Positions 51,288 through 61,270 of a DNA stretch of 64,000 nucleotides are shown in pieces. A model generated the notes under the pieces. That model saw nothing but the letters and a program-made list of their open reading frames with translations. It had not been told where the DNA came from and made no database searches. Position numbers and translations under genes: made by a program. Location of the stretch: the NCBI RefSeq assembly GCF_042434915.1, contig NZ_CP170198.1, forward strand, positions 2,108,001 to 2,172,000, written 5' to 3'. Each line of letters opens with the position of its first letter. Positions within the stretch are counted from its first letter, which is position 1. The stretch is from Aquimarina sp042434915. GTDB lineage: Bacteria > Bacteroidota > Bacteroidia > Flavobacteriales > Flavobacteriaceae.

Positions 51288-53045
51288 ATGCGTGCATTAA
51301 AGCATTTAAACAAGTATTTTCTTAAATATAAATCTCGCTTACTAGTGGGGCTCGTAATAACTATAATTGCTAGAATCTTTGCTATTGCAGTCCCAAAGTT
51401 TATTGGTGACTCTGTAGATGTGGTAGACCTATATTTAAAAAATGAGGTGAAAGATCTTGATCTTGTAAAAGAAGAATTAATCATCAATATCTTACTAATA
51501 ATCGGTGCTGCACTTATCGCTGCTTTTTTTACTTTTTTAATGCGACAAACGTTTATCGTGGTATCACGATATATCGAATATGATTTAAAAAATGAAATCT
51601 ATAGGCATTACGAGCGTTTATCCCTTAACTTCTACAAAAAAAATCGTACTGGGGATTTAATGAATAGAATTAGTGAAGATGTATCCAAAGTACGAATGTA
51701 TGTAGGACCTGCTATCATGTATAGTGTTAATACACTTACACTGTTTGTCGTTGTTATAGGGTACATGATAAGTATTGCACCAGAACTTACCTTATATACA
51801 ATTGCACCACTTCCAGTTCTTTCTTTGTCGATTTATAAACTGAGTGTTTCAATCCATAAAAAGAGTACTATTGTACAACAATATTTATCCAAACTAACCA
51901 CATTTACTCAAGAATCCTTTAGCGGTATTACTGTTATAAAAGCTTATGGAATAGAAAAACAAACTAAAAAAAGTTTTACCGAATTATCAGACCAAAATAA
52001 GGACAAGAATATTGATTTAGCCAAGGTGCAAGCTTTATTTTTCCCCTTAATGGCACTCCTGATCGGTCTTAGCAATCTAATTGTTATTTATATTGGAGGA
52101 AAACAATACTTAGATGGAACTATTACCGAGCTTGGTGTGATTGTCGAATTTATTATATTCGTAAACATGCTTACCTGGCCAGTTGCAACGGTAGGATGGG
52201 TTACTTCTATCGTGCAGCAAGCTGAAGCTTCACAAGTTCGTATTAATGAATTTTTAAGTCAAGAACCCGAAATCCTGAATAAAATTTCTACTAGAACTCC
52301 TGTACAAGGAAACATAGTTTTTAACGATGTAACCTTTACCTATGACGACACTAATATCACCGCCTTAAAAGGTATTAACTTAACCATAAAACGAGGAGAA
52401 ACACTAGCTATTATTGGAAAAACAGGGTCGGGAAAATCAACAATTTTAGATTTGATAGGGAGACTTTATGACGTATCAGGAGGAGAAATACGTATAGATG
52501 ACACTACAATCGATCAGCTAAATCTTGTAGATCTAAGAACATCTATTGGTTATGTACCTCAAGATGCCTTTCTTTTTAGTGATTCAATAAAAAATAATAT
52601 CAGCTTTGGTAAAGAAGATGCAAGCCAAGAGGAAATCGAAGCTGCTGCAAAAAAAGCTGTTGTACATACTAACATAATAAATTTTAGCAAAGGATATGAA
52701 ACAGTACTTGGAGAACGTGGTATAACGCTTTCTGGAGGTCAAAAACAACGAGTTTCTATTGCACGAGCTATCATTAAAGATCCAGCGATTCTACTTTTTG
52801 ATGATTGCTTATCAGCTGTCGATACTGAAACGGAAGAACAAATTCTTACTAATTTAACAGAAATCACCAAAAACAAAACAACATTAATTGTTAGTCACCG
52901 AATCTCTACAGTAAAAAATGCTGATAAAATTATCGTATTAAATGAGGGAAAAATCATACAAGAAGGTACTCACAATCAACTATTAAACACCGAAGGTTAC
53001 TATAAAAAATTATATTTAAAACAACTAAGCGAAAAAGAAATTTGA
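51288..53045 (+). CDS. ABC transporter, fused membrane and ATPase domains (exporter type)
   Basis: A 585-residue half-transporter: six hydrophobic segments in ~20-310, then an ABC ATPase with Walker A LAIIGKTGSGKST (near 371-383), Q-loop VPQDAFLF, signature LSGGQKQRVSIARAI and Walker B ILLFDDCLSAVDTETE. Odd: the catalytic Glu after Walker B is Asp (FDD), as in one subunit of heterodimeric exporters such as BmrC/YheI; a partner subunit is not adjacent. The plan otherwise resembles MsbA/multidrug exporters. Substrate unknown. Confidence 0.92.
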   Translation: MRALKHLNKYFLKYKSRLLVGLVITIIARIFAIAVPKFIGDSVDVVDLYLKNEVKDLDLVKEELIINILLIIGAALIAAFFTFLMRQTFIVVSRYIEYDLKNEIYRHYERLSLNFYKKNRTGDLMNRISEDVSKVRMYVGPAIMYSVNTLTLFVVVIGYMISIAPELTLYTIAPLPVLSLSIYKLSVSIHKKSTIVQQYLSKLTTFTQESFSGITVIKAYGIEKQTKKSFTELSDQNKDKNIDLAKVQALFFPLMALLIGLSNLIVIYIGGKQYLDGTITELGVIVEFIIFVNMLTWPVATVGWVTSIVQQAEASQVRINEFLSQEPEILNKISTRTPVQGNIVFNDVTFTYDDTNITALKGINLTIKRGETLAIIGKTGSGKSTILDLIGRLYDVSGGEIRIDDTTIDQLNLVDLRTSIGYVPQDAFLFSDSIKNNISFGKEDASQEEIEAAAKKAVVHTNIINFSKGYETVLGERGITLSGGQKQRVSIARAIIKDPAILLFDDCLSAVDTETEEQILTNLTEITKNKTTLIVSHRISTVKNADKIIVLNEGKIIQEGTHNQLLNTEGYYKKLYLKQLSEKEI

Positions 53046-53122
53046 GTTTTTGTTGCTGGATTAACATTTTTTTTGGATTTTTGAATTCATCATACTATAC
53101 TAATTAATTAAGAAATAGGATT

Positions 53123-53521
53123 ATGAGTGACCATGAAATGATGGAGAAAGAAGAAATTTTCTCAAAAGTCTTAAGAGCAGGTAGAAGAACATATTTCTTT
53201 GACGTACGAGCTACAAAGGCCGGAGATTATTATCTGACCATAACAGAAAGTAAGAAGTTCACCAATGATGATGGATCTTTTCATTACAAAAAGCATAAAA
53301 TCTATTTATATAAAGAAGATTTTGCTGGGTTTACCGAAATTTTAAATGAAATGACCGATTATGTGATTAATGAAAAAGGTGAAGAGGTAATTAGTGAAAG
53401 ACACCAAAAGGATTATCAAAAATCACAAGATCAAGAAATTTACGCATCCCAAGAAAATGTTGAAGTGGCCGCTACAACATCTGCAGAAAGTTTTACAGAT
53501 GTTAGTTTTGATGATATCTAG
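53123..53521 (+). CDS. DUF3276 (PUR-alpha-like) protein
   Basis: A 132-residue acidic protein with a single PUR repeat: EEIFSKVLRAGRRTYFFDVRAT followed by KAGDYYLTITESKK and KHKIYLYKEDFAGF. DUF3276 is the bacterial PUR-alpha-like fold that binds single-stranded nucleic acid. The C-terminal 35 residues are low-complexity and acidic. It lies 77 nt after the ABC exporter gene and is followed by a strong terminator. Confidence 0.9.
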   Translation: MSDHEMMEKEEIFSKVLRAGRRTYFFDVRATKAGDYYLTITESKKFTNDDGSFHYKKHKIYLYKEDFAGFTEILNEMTDYVINEKGEEVISERHQKDYQKSQDQEIYASQENVEVAATTSAESFTDVSFDDI

Positions 53522-53545
53522 ATAATTAACTTCTTTTTATTATAC

Positions 53546-53574
53546 AAGCCGTTTCTTATGTTAAGAAACGGCTT
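53546..53574 (+). terminator. Intrinsic terminator after the DUF3276 gene
   Basis: Arms aagccgtttctta (53546-53558) and taagaaacggctt (53562-53574) pair perfectly around 3 nt and a T-run follows (to 53578). Confidence 0.92.
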
Positions 53575-53627
53575 TTTTATAGGTAATTATTTATCTTGCT
53601 CTTTCAATTCTTAATACTCTCCTATTT

Positions 53628-56135
53628 ATGTACAGAAAGAGCGTTTTTATATTTTTTTGTGTCATCAATTTTGTGTCTGCACAAAATGAATTATCACTGA
53701 ATTATTATTTACCTGATAGTATTGCATATAATCCCAACATTCCCAAACCACAAGATATATTGGGATACATACCTGGAGAATGGCACGTATCCCATGACAA
53801 ACTCGTAGAATACATGCGAGCATTAGCTCAAAGCTCTCCAAGAATTACATTAAAGAACAGAGGTGTTACTTTTGAAAACCGCCCACTTTTGTTACTCACT
53901 ATAACATCTCCCAAGAATCAAAATAATATATCAAGTATACAACAACAGCATCTTAGAGGTATTGATCAGAAGTTAACAGACAGTATAATTGATACAATGC
54001 CGGTAGTTGTTTATCAAGGTTTCTCTATACATGGTAATGAACCTAGTGGATCTAATGCTGCCTTGCTATTAGCCTATTATCTAGCTGCTGCAGAAAGTGA
54101 AAATATTAAAAAACTATTATCTAGCACTGTAATTCTTTTAGATCCTTCCTTCAATCCAGATGGCTTACAACGCTTTGCAAGCTGGGTTAACACCAATAAA
54201 AATAATATTAGTACTGCAGATCCTCAAGACAGAGAGTTCAATGAAACTTGGCCTGGCGGACGAACCAATCATTATTGGTTTGATATGAATCGTGACTGGT
54301 TACCAGCTCAATTACCAGAATCACAAGCTAGGATTTCAACTTTTCATGAATGGTATCCTAATATTCTGACAGATCATCATGAAATGGGAACCAACAGTAC
54401 ATTTTTCTTTCAACCTGGTATACCATCTCGTACACACCCCCTAACTCCAACACAAAATCAAGAGTTGACTAGAGAGATTGGTACGTACCATGCTTCAGCG
54501 CTGGACAAGATAGGATCTTTGTATTATACCGAAGAGGATTATGATGATTTTTATTACGGCAAAGGTTCAACGTTTCCTGATATTCATGGAAGTATTGGTA
54601 TCTTATTTGAACAAGCCAGTTCTAGAGGCCATGCTCAAAACAGTGATAACGGAGTTTTGACATTTCCTTTCACAATAAGAAACCAATTCACAGCAGCACT
54701 CTCGACATTAACCGCTGCAACAAACATGCGTACCACGTTACTAAAATATCAAAACGATTTTTACACGAATGCAATTAAAGATGAAGGTTATTATATTTTT
54801 GGAAATAAAAAAGACGCCTCCTCTACACATGCTCTAGCATCAATTTTAAAAAGGCATAAGATTAAATTTTATAACTTACAAAAAAACGAAACATTCAAAT
54901 CTTTAGATTTCAAAAAGGGCAACAGCTACATTGTTCCCAAAAATCAAAGACAAAACAAACTAATCGAAGCTATTTTTGAGAAAAGAACCACTTTTAAAGA
55001 TAGCCTTTTCTATGATATTTCGGCATGGACTTTACCTCTTGCTTTTAATCAGCAATTTATTGAAGTTCAAAAAAATGTCAAACTCGGATCCCAGGTAGAC
55101 ACTATTAAAGCTCTTTCTACTGCTATCACAAATACGAGCGATTACGGCTATGTCATGGAGTGGCACGACTATTATAGTCCTAAAGTAGTATTCAAAATTT
55201 TAAATAAAGGATTACGAGCAAAAGTTAGTATGCAACCTTTTTCTATACAAAACAAATCTTATGACTATGGTACTATATTTATTCCCTGTCAAAATCAAAA
55301 CCTAAAACCAACAGAATTATTTAACTTTCTCAATACCTTATCCAAAGAGCATCATATTACAATTGACCCTGTAGCTACTGGTTTAACTACTGGGATAGAT
55401 CTAGGAAGTTCAAAGTTTAAACCTTTACAAAAGCCCAATATAGCCATTTTAGTTGGCGAAGGCGTTAATCCATATGATGCTGGCGAAATTTGGCATTTAT
55501 TAGATCAACGCTACGATATCCCTAGCAGTAGGCTTGATATACTTCATTTGAACAAAAGTGAATTAGATAAGTATACGCATCTAATCATCCCAAGTAGCTC
55601 TGTAGATACATTTGAACAAGCTCATCAAAAAAAAATAACGAATTGGTTACATAATGGAGGAGCTTTGATAGGTTTTAGGAATACTGTAGAAATATTTGAC
55701 TCATGGAATTTATTAAATTCAGATCTCATAAAACCAGAAAATCTAGCTAAAAACATTTCTTTTGCTGAGAAAGATAACTTTTATGGAGCGCAACACATTG
55801 GGGGTGCAATTTTTGAGACAGAATTAGATCGTTCTCATCCAATCAATTTTGGATACCACACTAATAAACTTCCTATTTTTCGCAATACAACCCACTTTAT
55901 AAAAGCAGATGTAGAAGATTTCAATAATCCTATTAAATATACTAAACACCCCCTATTAAGTGGATATATTAGCAAGAAAAACCTTGATAGTCTGGCTAAT
56001 ACTGTACCTTTTGTTCACAAAGAAGTTGAAAAAGGTCGTGTCATGGTATTCACAGATAATGTGAATTTTAGAGGATTCTGGTATGGCACAAATAAATTAA
56101 TGATGAATGCTATTTTTTTTAACCAAATGATGTAA
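53628..56135 (+). CDS. Large secreted M14-family zinc carboxypeptidase
   Basis: An 835-residue secreted protein with an N-terminal signal peptide (VFIFFCVINFVSAQ). The M14 domain follows: VVYQGFSIHGNEPSGSNAAL (Zn ligands His and Glu in HxxE), LDPSFNPDGLQRF, GRTNHYWFDMNRDWLPAQ, and DHHEMG carrying the third ligand His. The catalytic Glu is probably in GILFEQASSRG near 325-335. The C-terminal part (~560-835) resembles a glutamine-amidotransferase-like fold (IAILVGEGVNPYDAGEIWHLLDQRYDIP). The whole is a typical Bacteroidota zinc carboxypeptidase. Confidence 0.9.
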   Translation: MYRKSVFIFFCVINFVSAQNELSLNYYLPDSIAYNPNIPKPQDILGYIPGEWHVSHDKLVEYMRALAQSSPRITLKNRGVTFENRPLLLLTITSPKNQNNISSIQQQHLRGIDQKLTDSIIDTMPVVVYQGFSIHGNEPSGSNAALLLAYYLAAAESENIKKLLSSTVILLDPSFNPDGLQRFASWVNTNKNNISTADPQDREFNETWPGGRTNHYWFDMNRDWLPAQLPESQARISTFHEWYPNILTDHHEMGTNSTFFFQPGIPSRTHPLTPTQNQELTREIGTYHASALDKIGSLYYTEEDYDDFYYGKGSTFPDIHGSIGILFEQASSRGHAQNSDNGVLTFPFTIRNQFTAALSTLTAATNMRTTLLKYQNDFYTNAIKDEGYYIFGNKKDASSTHALASILKRHKIKFYNLQKNETFKSLDFKKGNSYIVPKNQRQNKLIEAIFEKRTTFKDSLFYDISAWTLPLAFNQQFIEVQKNVKLGSQVDTIKALSTAITNTSDYGYVMEWHDYYSPKVVFKILNKGLRAKVSMQPFSIQNKSYDYGTIFIPCQNQNLKPTELFNFLNTLSKEHHITIDPVATGLTTGIDLGSSKFKPLQKPNIAILVGEGVNPYDAGEIWHLLDQRYDIPSSRLDILHLNKSELDKYTHLIIPSSSVDTFEQAHQKKITNWLHNGGALIGFRNTVEIFDSWNLLNSDLIKPENLAKNISFAEKDNFYGAQHIGGAIFETELDRSHPINFGYHTNKLPIFRNTTHFIKADVEDFNNPIKYTKHPLLSGYISKKNLDSLANTVPFVHKEVEKGRVMVFTDNVNFRGFWYGTNKLMMNAIFFNQMM

Positions 56136-56234
56136 CCTTTACATTAAGCTAAAAAATTATAAATAAAGTCTTGAAATACTTCTGTTATTTTTGAAAACTA
56201 ACATTATCATTTACGTAATAAAAAAAGTAAAATT

Positions 56235-56789
56235 ATGGCTAAAACCTCTTCAACAATGTTACCCTTGGGAACAAAAGCTCCCGGTTTTACACTCATAGAT
56301 ACCGTAACTAATTTACACTATAGTTTAGTAAAGGAAAAAGTAGAAAAAGGAGTCGTAATCATGTTTATATGTAATCACTGTCCATTTGTAATACATGTAA
56401 ATGATGAACTCGTTAGAATTGCAAATGACTATAGAACTCAAGGTTTTACATTTATAGCCATAAGTAGTAATGACGTTACAAAATACCCACAAGATGGTCC
56501 TCAACGTATGCGTCAAGTTGCTAGAGAAAATAATTATACTTTTCCATATTTATATGATGAGACTCAAGAAGTAGCAAAAGCTTATCATGCAGCATGTACA
56601 CCAGACTTTTTCGTTTTTAATAGTGAATTAGCATTAATTTATAGAGGTCAGTTAGATGATTCTAGACCTGGCAATGGGATAGCTGTTAGTGGTAGAGATT
56701 TACGATCAGCGCTAGATGCTGTACTTAGAAACTCATCGGTTAGTCCAAATCAAAAACCAAGCATAGGCTGTAACATTAAATGGAAATAG
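56235..56789 (+). CDS. Thioredoxin-like protein of the AhpC/TSA type
   Basis: A 184-residue protein opening LPLGTKAPGFTLIDTVT, a peroxiredoxin/TlpA start, with active site FICNHCPFVIHV (CxxC near 46-49) and the cis-proline segment ACTPDFFVFNSEL. There is no signal peptide, so it is probably cytoplasmic. Homologues are annotated thioredoxin family protein or peroxiredoxin-like; whether it reduces peroxides or disulfides cannot be told. A TATTTTTG at 56186-56193 could be its -7 box. Confidence 0.9.
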   Translation: MAKTSSTMLPLGTKAPGFTLIDTVTNLHYSLVKEKVEKGVVIMFICNHCPFVIHVNDELVRIANDYRTQGFTFIAISSNDVTKYPQDGPQRMRQVARENNYTFPYLYDETQEVAKAYHAACTPDFFVFNSELALIYRGQLDDSRPGNGIAVSGRDLRSALDAVLRNSSVSPNQKPSIGCNIKWK

Positions 56790-56821
56790 CATTTTTGAAA
56801 ATAACACCAGAACACACCTAT

Positions 56822-57610
56822 CTATTCTAAACGATCATAAAATAAAAGTTCCTCTGATGGTAAAACAGCTAATGTAAGAATTGAGTCGGTAAGCTGCTCT
56901 ATTCTAAATTGATGCTTCGACCTATTATTACTCAACCAACAAGAAATAACATCTCCCTCGATCTTCATTTTGTAACGGCTTATATATTTATCATTTTTAT
57001 AATTTATTTTTAACACTCCGTCAAAAACTATTTTTTCCGTTCTATCCAAAATTGAAACCCACTTCCCCTGCACCGCACTATAAGCGTTTTTATTTATAAA
57101 CTTGGCATCTAAAAGTTTTTTCATTTTCTTACTATATGAAAATACATTAGAATTTTTATTTATTGGCAGAACTGCTTTTCCAATAGTCTTTTTATCTATT
57201 TGTTTACCGTTCTTATAAAAATATTGTTCTTCGTATTTAGTATACGCAGAAGAATAGTCCAATGCATCACTACTAGCACCACTTTTCATATAAGGGCGTT
57301 GCTTATAACTAACAAAAATTAATTCATCATTCCAAAAATAATAATCTGTAACTACATCTGCATTAGGTGTCCCTATAGTTTTAACCATCTTTTTTAAACG
57401 ATTATGTTCGTAGTATCCATTAAAAGATGGACCATGATCAACCATTTCGGTTAAAAATTCTTCTGGTTCTAAGCTCAAAATATCAAATTCGGTATAACTA
57501 TCAATTATCTCAGTCTGATTTTTGATATCGTTTAAAATTTCATCATTGGTTTGTCCAAAAACTATACTTGTATAGAGGCAGACCAAAAATAGTGGCGTAT
57601 AATGTTTCAT
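56822..57610 (-). CDS. Secreted protein of unknown function
   Basis: A 262-residue protein with a signal peptide (LFLVCLYTSIVFGQ) and no domain I recognise. The mature protein has an N-terminal acidic helix and C-terminal beta-rich part with regularly spaced polar strands (GKWVSILDRTEKIVFDG, ISRYKMKIEGDVISCWL, KHQFRIEQLTDSILTLAVL), like lipocalin-type domains (GKW motif). It has one Lys-rich patch. Convergent with the thioredoxin-like gene. The remaining 57611-57816 shows no other gene. Confidence 0.7.
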   Translation of the reverse strand: MKHYTPLFLVCLYTSIVFGQTNDEILNDIKNQTEIIDSYTEFDILSLEPEEFLTEMVDHGPSFNGYYEHNRLKKMVKTIGTPNADVVTDYYFWNDELIFVSYKQRPYMKSGASSDALDYSSAYTKYEEQYFYKNGKQIDKKTIGKAVLPINKNSNVFSYSKKMKKLLDAKFINKNAYSAVQGKWVSILDRTEKIVFDGVLKINYKNDKYISRYKMKIEGDVISCWLSNNRSKHQFRIEQLTDSILTLAVLPSEELLFYDRLE

Positions 57611-57816
57611 ATTCTTGAGGATCGACCTTTGAATTAAATAAAATTAACAAAAAAAGATGTAAGATGTGTACTACTAAAAAAATTCCCGATTACAATTAAA
57701 CGACAAAATAGTATTTTTTACCATACTTTGAACTATAGAAAAGTTAAAAGTAATGTTTTAATCGTTTTTACAAGTAATTATACCACAATTACTTACTAAG
57801 TGTATACTATGCATAT

Positions 57817-57855
57817 AAAAAAGCGTCTTTAACCTTAGATTAAAGACGCTTTTTT
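57817..57855 (-). terminator. Terminator after the cyclophilin-FKBP gene
   Basis: Arms aaaaaagcgtctttaa (57817-57832) and ttaaagacgctttttt (57840-57855) pair perfectly around 7 nt; T-tract on the minus strand side and 17 nt beyond the stop. Confidence 0.9.
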
Positions 57856-57872
57856 AAATGTATATATTATAA

Positions 57873-58805
57873 TTATTTCACCGCAACTAGCTCTACATCA
57901 AATATCAATGTAGCGTTAGGCGGTATCACTCCTCCTGCGCCCTGTGAGCCATAACCTAATGATGGAGGTATTACAAAACGTGCTTTATCTCCTGTTTGCA
58001 ATAATGCTATACCTTCATCCCAACCAGAGATAACCTGCCCCATTCCTAATGAGAAATCGATAGGCTGATTTCGCTTGTACGAAGAATCGAATACAGTACC
58101 ATCGGTTAGACTACCTTTGTAATGCACAGAAACTGTTTTACCCTTTTCTGCTGCTACTCCAGTTCCTTTTTGAATGATCTTATAACAAAGTCCACTTTCA
58201 GTTTTATCAAAACCAGCTGCGATTTCATCCAGCAAACCTTCAGCTTGCTTTTTTGCAGCAGCTTCACGTTCTGCTTTTGCACCGTTAAAATGTCTAAAGG
58301 ACTCAACAGCGTTGAAATTTTTAGCATCCTCTCCTATCCTAATGATCTCCAAAGATTCAATTACGTCACCTTGCTTTATTTTATTAACCACATCTTGACC
58401 TTCTGTAACCTTACCAAAAACAGTATGTTTTCCGTCAAGCCAAGCTGTTTCAATATGTGTAATAAAAAACTGACTTCCATTAGTTCCTGCTCCAGCATTC
58501 GCCATAGATAAAACACCAGGGCCATCATGCTTTAAATCTGGATGGATTTCATCATCGAACTGATATCCTGGACCACCTGATCCAGTTCCTTGAGGATCCC
58601 CTCCTTGAATCATAAAATCTTCAATAACTCTATGAAATTTTAATCCATTATAATAAGGTTTTCCCTGCGGGATAGCTTCGTTATCTATATTACCTTCAGC
58701 TAAACCAACAAAATTCCCTACCGTACCTGGAGTCTTTTTGTATTCTAGATTGACAAGAATTTCTCCTTGCGTCGTATTAAATTTTGCATATAATCCGTCT
58801 TGCAT
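57873..58805 (-). CDS. Cyclophilin-FKBP fusion peptidyl-prolyl isomerase
   Basis: A 310-residue protein carrying two unrelated PPIase domains: an N-terminal cyclophilin (about 1-160: NTTQGEILVNLEYKKTPGTV, FHRVIEDFMIQGGDPQGTGSGG, SMANAGAGTNGSQFFITH, WLDGKHTVFGKV) and a C-terminal FKBP (about 205-310: KIIQKGTGVAAEKGKTVSVHYKG, GTVFDSSYKRNQP, VISGWDEGIALLQTGDKA, YGSQGAGGVIPPNATLIFDVEL). Dual-family immunophilins of this sort are known in Flavobacterium. No signal peptide, so probably cytoplasmic. Confidence 0.93.
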   Translation of the reverse strand: MQDGLYAKFNTTQGEILVNLEYKKTPGTVGNFVGLAEGNIDNEAIPQGKPYYNGLKFHRVIEDFMIQGGDPQGTGSGGPGYQFDDEIHPDLKHDGPGVLSMANAGAGTNGSQFFITHIETAWLDGKHTVFGKVTEGQDVVNKIKQGDVIESLEIIRIGEDAKNFNAVESFRHFNGAKAEREAAAKKQAEGLLDEIAAGFDKTESGLCYKIIQKGTGVAAEKGKTVSVHYKGSLTDGTVFDSSYKRNQPIDFSLGMGQVISGWDEGIALLQTGDKARFVIPPSLGYGSQGAGGVIPPNATLIFDVELVAVK

Positions 58806-58907
58806 AGTAGCTATTTTTATTTTTTTAAAGAAAATTTATTGAAGCGCAAAGATAACAATACGCATTGAATCGCCCAATAGACTCCTTACTTATACTCGTT
58901 TATAATA

Positions 58908-58945
58908 CAAAAAAACTTTGTACTATAGTGCACAAAGTTTTTTTG
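58908..58945 (-). terminator. Terminator after recQ
   Basis: Arms caaaaaaactttgt (58908-58921) and acaaagtttttttg (58932-58945) pair perfectly around 10 nt; T-run on the minus-strand 3' side. It lies 20 nt past the recQ stop. Confidence 0.88.
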
Positions 58946-58965
58946 AAGAATCTATCTTGTGAATT

Positions 58966-61173
58966 CTAATTTGCTACTTCACTAATAAATTTTATGCGAT
59001 ACAATCTTATTTCCTCATCATCATAATCCCCATCAAACTCCTCTAAAGCCTCGTCAATCTTATCACTATCTGCATCAATAAAGTATTCATGAATTTCTTC
59101 TTGCTGATCTTCATCTAAAATATCATCTATCCAGTAATCGATATTAAGTTTGGTACCACTATAAACAATAGCCTCCATCTCCTTAATAAATTCTGTCATA
59201 TTCATTCCTTTAGCCGAAGCAATATCATCTAAAGGTAGTTTGCGATCTACATTTTGAATTATATACAGTTTTAAACCACTGTTTGCACCTGTACTTTTAA
59301 CCACAAAATCGTCGGGGCGCATTATCTCATTATCTTCTACATACTTCGAGATGAATTCTACAAATGGCTTACCGTATTTCTTGGCTTTTCCTTCACCAAC
59401 GCCATGTACATTAGCCATCTCTTCGATCGAAATGGGATATTTTAGTGCCATATCCTCTAGAGACGGATCCTGAAATACTACAAAAGGCGGTACTCCAAGT
59501 TTTTTACCAACAGATTTCCGCAAATCCTTTAGCATCCCCACCAATTTTTCATCGGTACTAGCAGCTTTACCACTAGCCTTTGCCGATGTGATAATAGAAT
59601 CATCACCCACCTCATTATAGGTATGATCTTCGGTCATCATGAAACTTTCGGGGGTTTTAATAAAATTTCGTCCTTTGCTAGTGATACGAATAACTCCATA
59701 AGTTTCAATATCCTTTTTCAGGAAACCTGCAACCAATACTTGACGTATTAGCGCCATCCAATATCCCGTATCACGATGATTACCTGATCCAAAAAATTCC
59801 TGATTATGGGTTTTATGTGAAATTATTAAGGCGTTACTTTTACCAATAAGCGTATTGACAAGATCTTTTGATTTATATATTTCACCCGTTTTACTTACTA
59901 CTTCTAAAAGAATTTTCACATCATCTTGAGCTTCGTGTTTTTTCTTTGGGTTACGTACGTTATCATCCATATCAGCTCCATCCCCTGTTACTTCATCAAA
60001 CTCTTCACCGAAATAATGTAATATAAATTTTCGCCTAGAAATCGAAGTTTCTGCAAATGCAACGACCTCTTGCAATAAAGCATGTCCAATCTCTTGTTCT
60101 GCAACAGGCTTACCACTCATAAACTTCTCAAGTTTTTCTATATCTTTATATGAGTAATATGCTAAACAGTGCCCCTCACCTCCATCACGACCGGCTCTCC
60201 CTGTTTCTTGATAATAACTTTCAATACTTTTAGGAATATCATGATGTATTACAAAACGTACATCGGGTTTATCAATCCCCATTCCAAAAGCTATGGTAGC
60301 AACAACGACATCTACATCTTCCATCAAAAACATATCTTGATGTCGCGCTCTAGTCTTAGCATCTAACCCTGCGTGATAGGGAACCGCTTTCACACCATTA
60401 ACTTCTAACGTTTGAGCCAATTCTTCAACTCGTTTTCTGCTCAAACAATATATAATACCACTTTTGCCATTGTTTTGCTTCACAAAACGAATGATATCTG
60501 AATCGACATTTTTTGTTTTTGGTCGTATCTCATAAAACAAATTAGGACGATTGAACGATGCCTTAAAAGTATTAGCGTCACTCATCCCAAGATTCTTAAG
60601 AATATCTTCTTGGACTTTGGGTGTAGCAGTAGCCGTTAATCCTATAATAGGAATGTTCTCACCTATACGCTTAATAATACTTTTTAGGTTACGATATTCT
60701 GGTCTAAAATCATGACCCCATTCACTAATACAGTGAGCCTCATCAATTGCTAAGAAAGAAATTTTTTGTTGCTTTAAAAAATCAACATATTCTTCTTTGG
60801 TTAACGATTCGGGCGCTACATATAAAAGTTTAGTAACGCCACTTGTTATATCATCCTTAACATTCTTTATCTCAGATTTGTTAAGGGAAGAGTTTAAAAC
60901 ATGGGCTATACCCTCTTCTGATGATATACTACGTATCGCATCTACTTGATTTTTCATCAATGCGATCAAAGGAGAAACAACAATTGCTGTACCTTCGCAC
61001 ATTAAGGCAGGCAGTTGGTAACATAGGGACTTCCCTCCACCTGTAGGCATTACTACAAAAGTATTTTCTTTTTTTAAAAGACTTTGTATAACCTTTTCCT
61101 GCAATCCTCTAAATTGACTAAAGCCAAAATGCTTCTTTAGCGCATCCTGTAAGTCATTTTCATTCAAACTCAT
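58966..61173 (-). CDS. recQ: ATP-dependent DNA helicase RecQ
   Basis: A 735-residue RecQ helicase, 3'-5', acting on recombination and replication intermediates. Seen: Q-motif FGFSQFRGLQ, Walker A MPTGGGKS (42-49), DEAH box (144-147) followed by CISEWGHDFRPEYRNL, ATPase motif VI QETGRAGRDG near 322-331, an RQC-like stretch, and an HRDC domain (about 540-610: GKKLGVPPFVVFQDPSLEDMA). Odd: the zinc-binding cysteines of E. coli RecQ (380, 397, 400, 403) are absent; the first is Ser379 in SISRRKFILHYFGEE and the others lie in 391-410 without any Cys. Extra acidic C-terminal tail. Confidence 0.93.
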   Translation of the reverse strand: MSLNENDLQDALKKHFGFSQFRGLQEKVIQSLLKKENTFVVMPTGGGKSLCYQLPALMCEGTAIVVSPLIALMKNQVDAIRSISSEEGIAHVLNSSLNKSEIKNVKDDITSGVTKLLYVAPESLTKEEYVDFLKQQKISFLAIDEAHCISEWGHDFRPEYRNLKSIIKRIGENIPIIGLTATATPKVQEDILKNLGMSDANTFKASFNRPNLFYEIRPKTKNVDSDIIRFVKQNNGKSGIIYCLSRKRVEELAQTLEVNGVKAVPYHAGLDAKTRARHQDMFLMEDVDVVVATIAFGMGIDKPDVRFVIHHDIPKSIESYYQETGRAGRDGGEGHCLAYYSYKDIEKLEKFMSGKPVAEQEIGHALLQEVVAFAETSISRRKFILHYFGEEFDEVTGDGADMDDNVRNPKKKHEAQDDVKILLEVVSKTGEIYKSKDLVNTLIGKSNALIISHKTHNQEFFGSGNHRDTGYWMALIRQVLVAGFLKKDIETYGVIRITSKGRNFIKTPESFMMTEDHTYNEVGDDSIITSAKASGKAASTDEKLVGMLKDLRKSVGKKLGVPPFVVFQDPSLEDMALKYPISIEEMANVHGVGEGKAKKYGKPFVEFISKYVEDNEIMRPDDFVVKSTGANSGLKLYIIQNVDRKLPLDDIASAKGMNMTEFIKEMEAIVYSGTKLNIDYWIDDILDEDQQEEIHEYFIDADSDKIDEALEEFDGDYDDEEIRLYRIKFISEVAN

Positions 61174-61270
61174 TAAATTATATACCTTTTATATCCAATT
61201 AAATTAAATCATCCCTATAGCCTGTTTCCCCAAACACAGTTATAGAATCTTTCTTTCGTATTGATACCCA

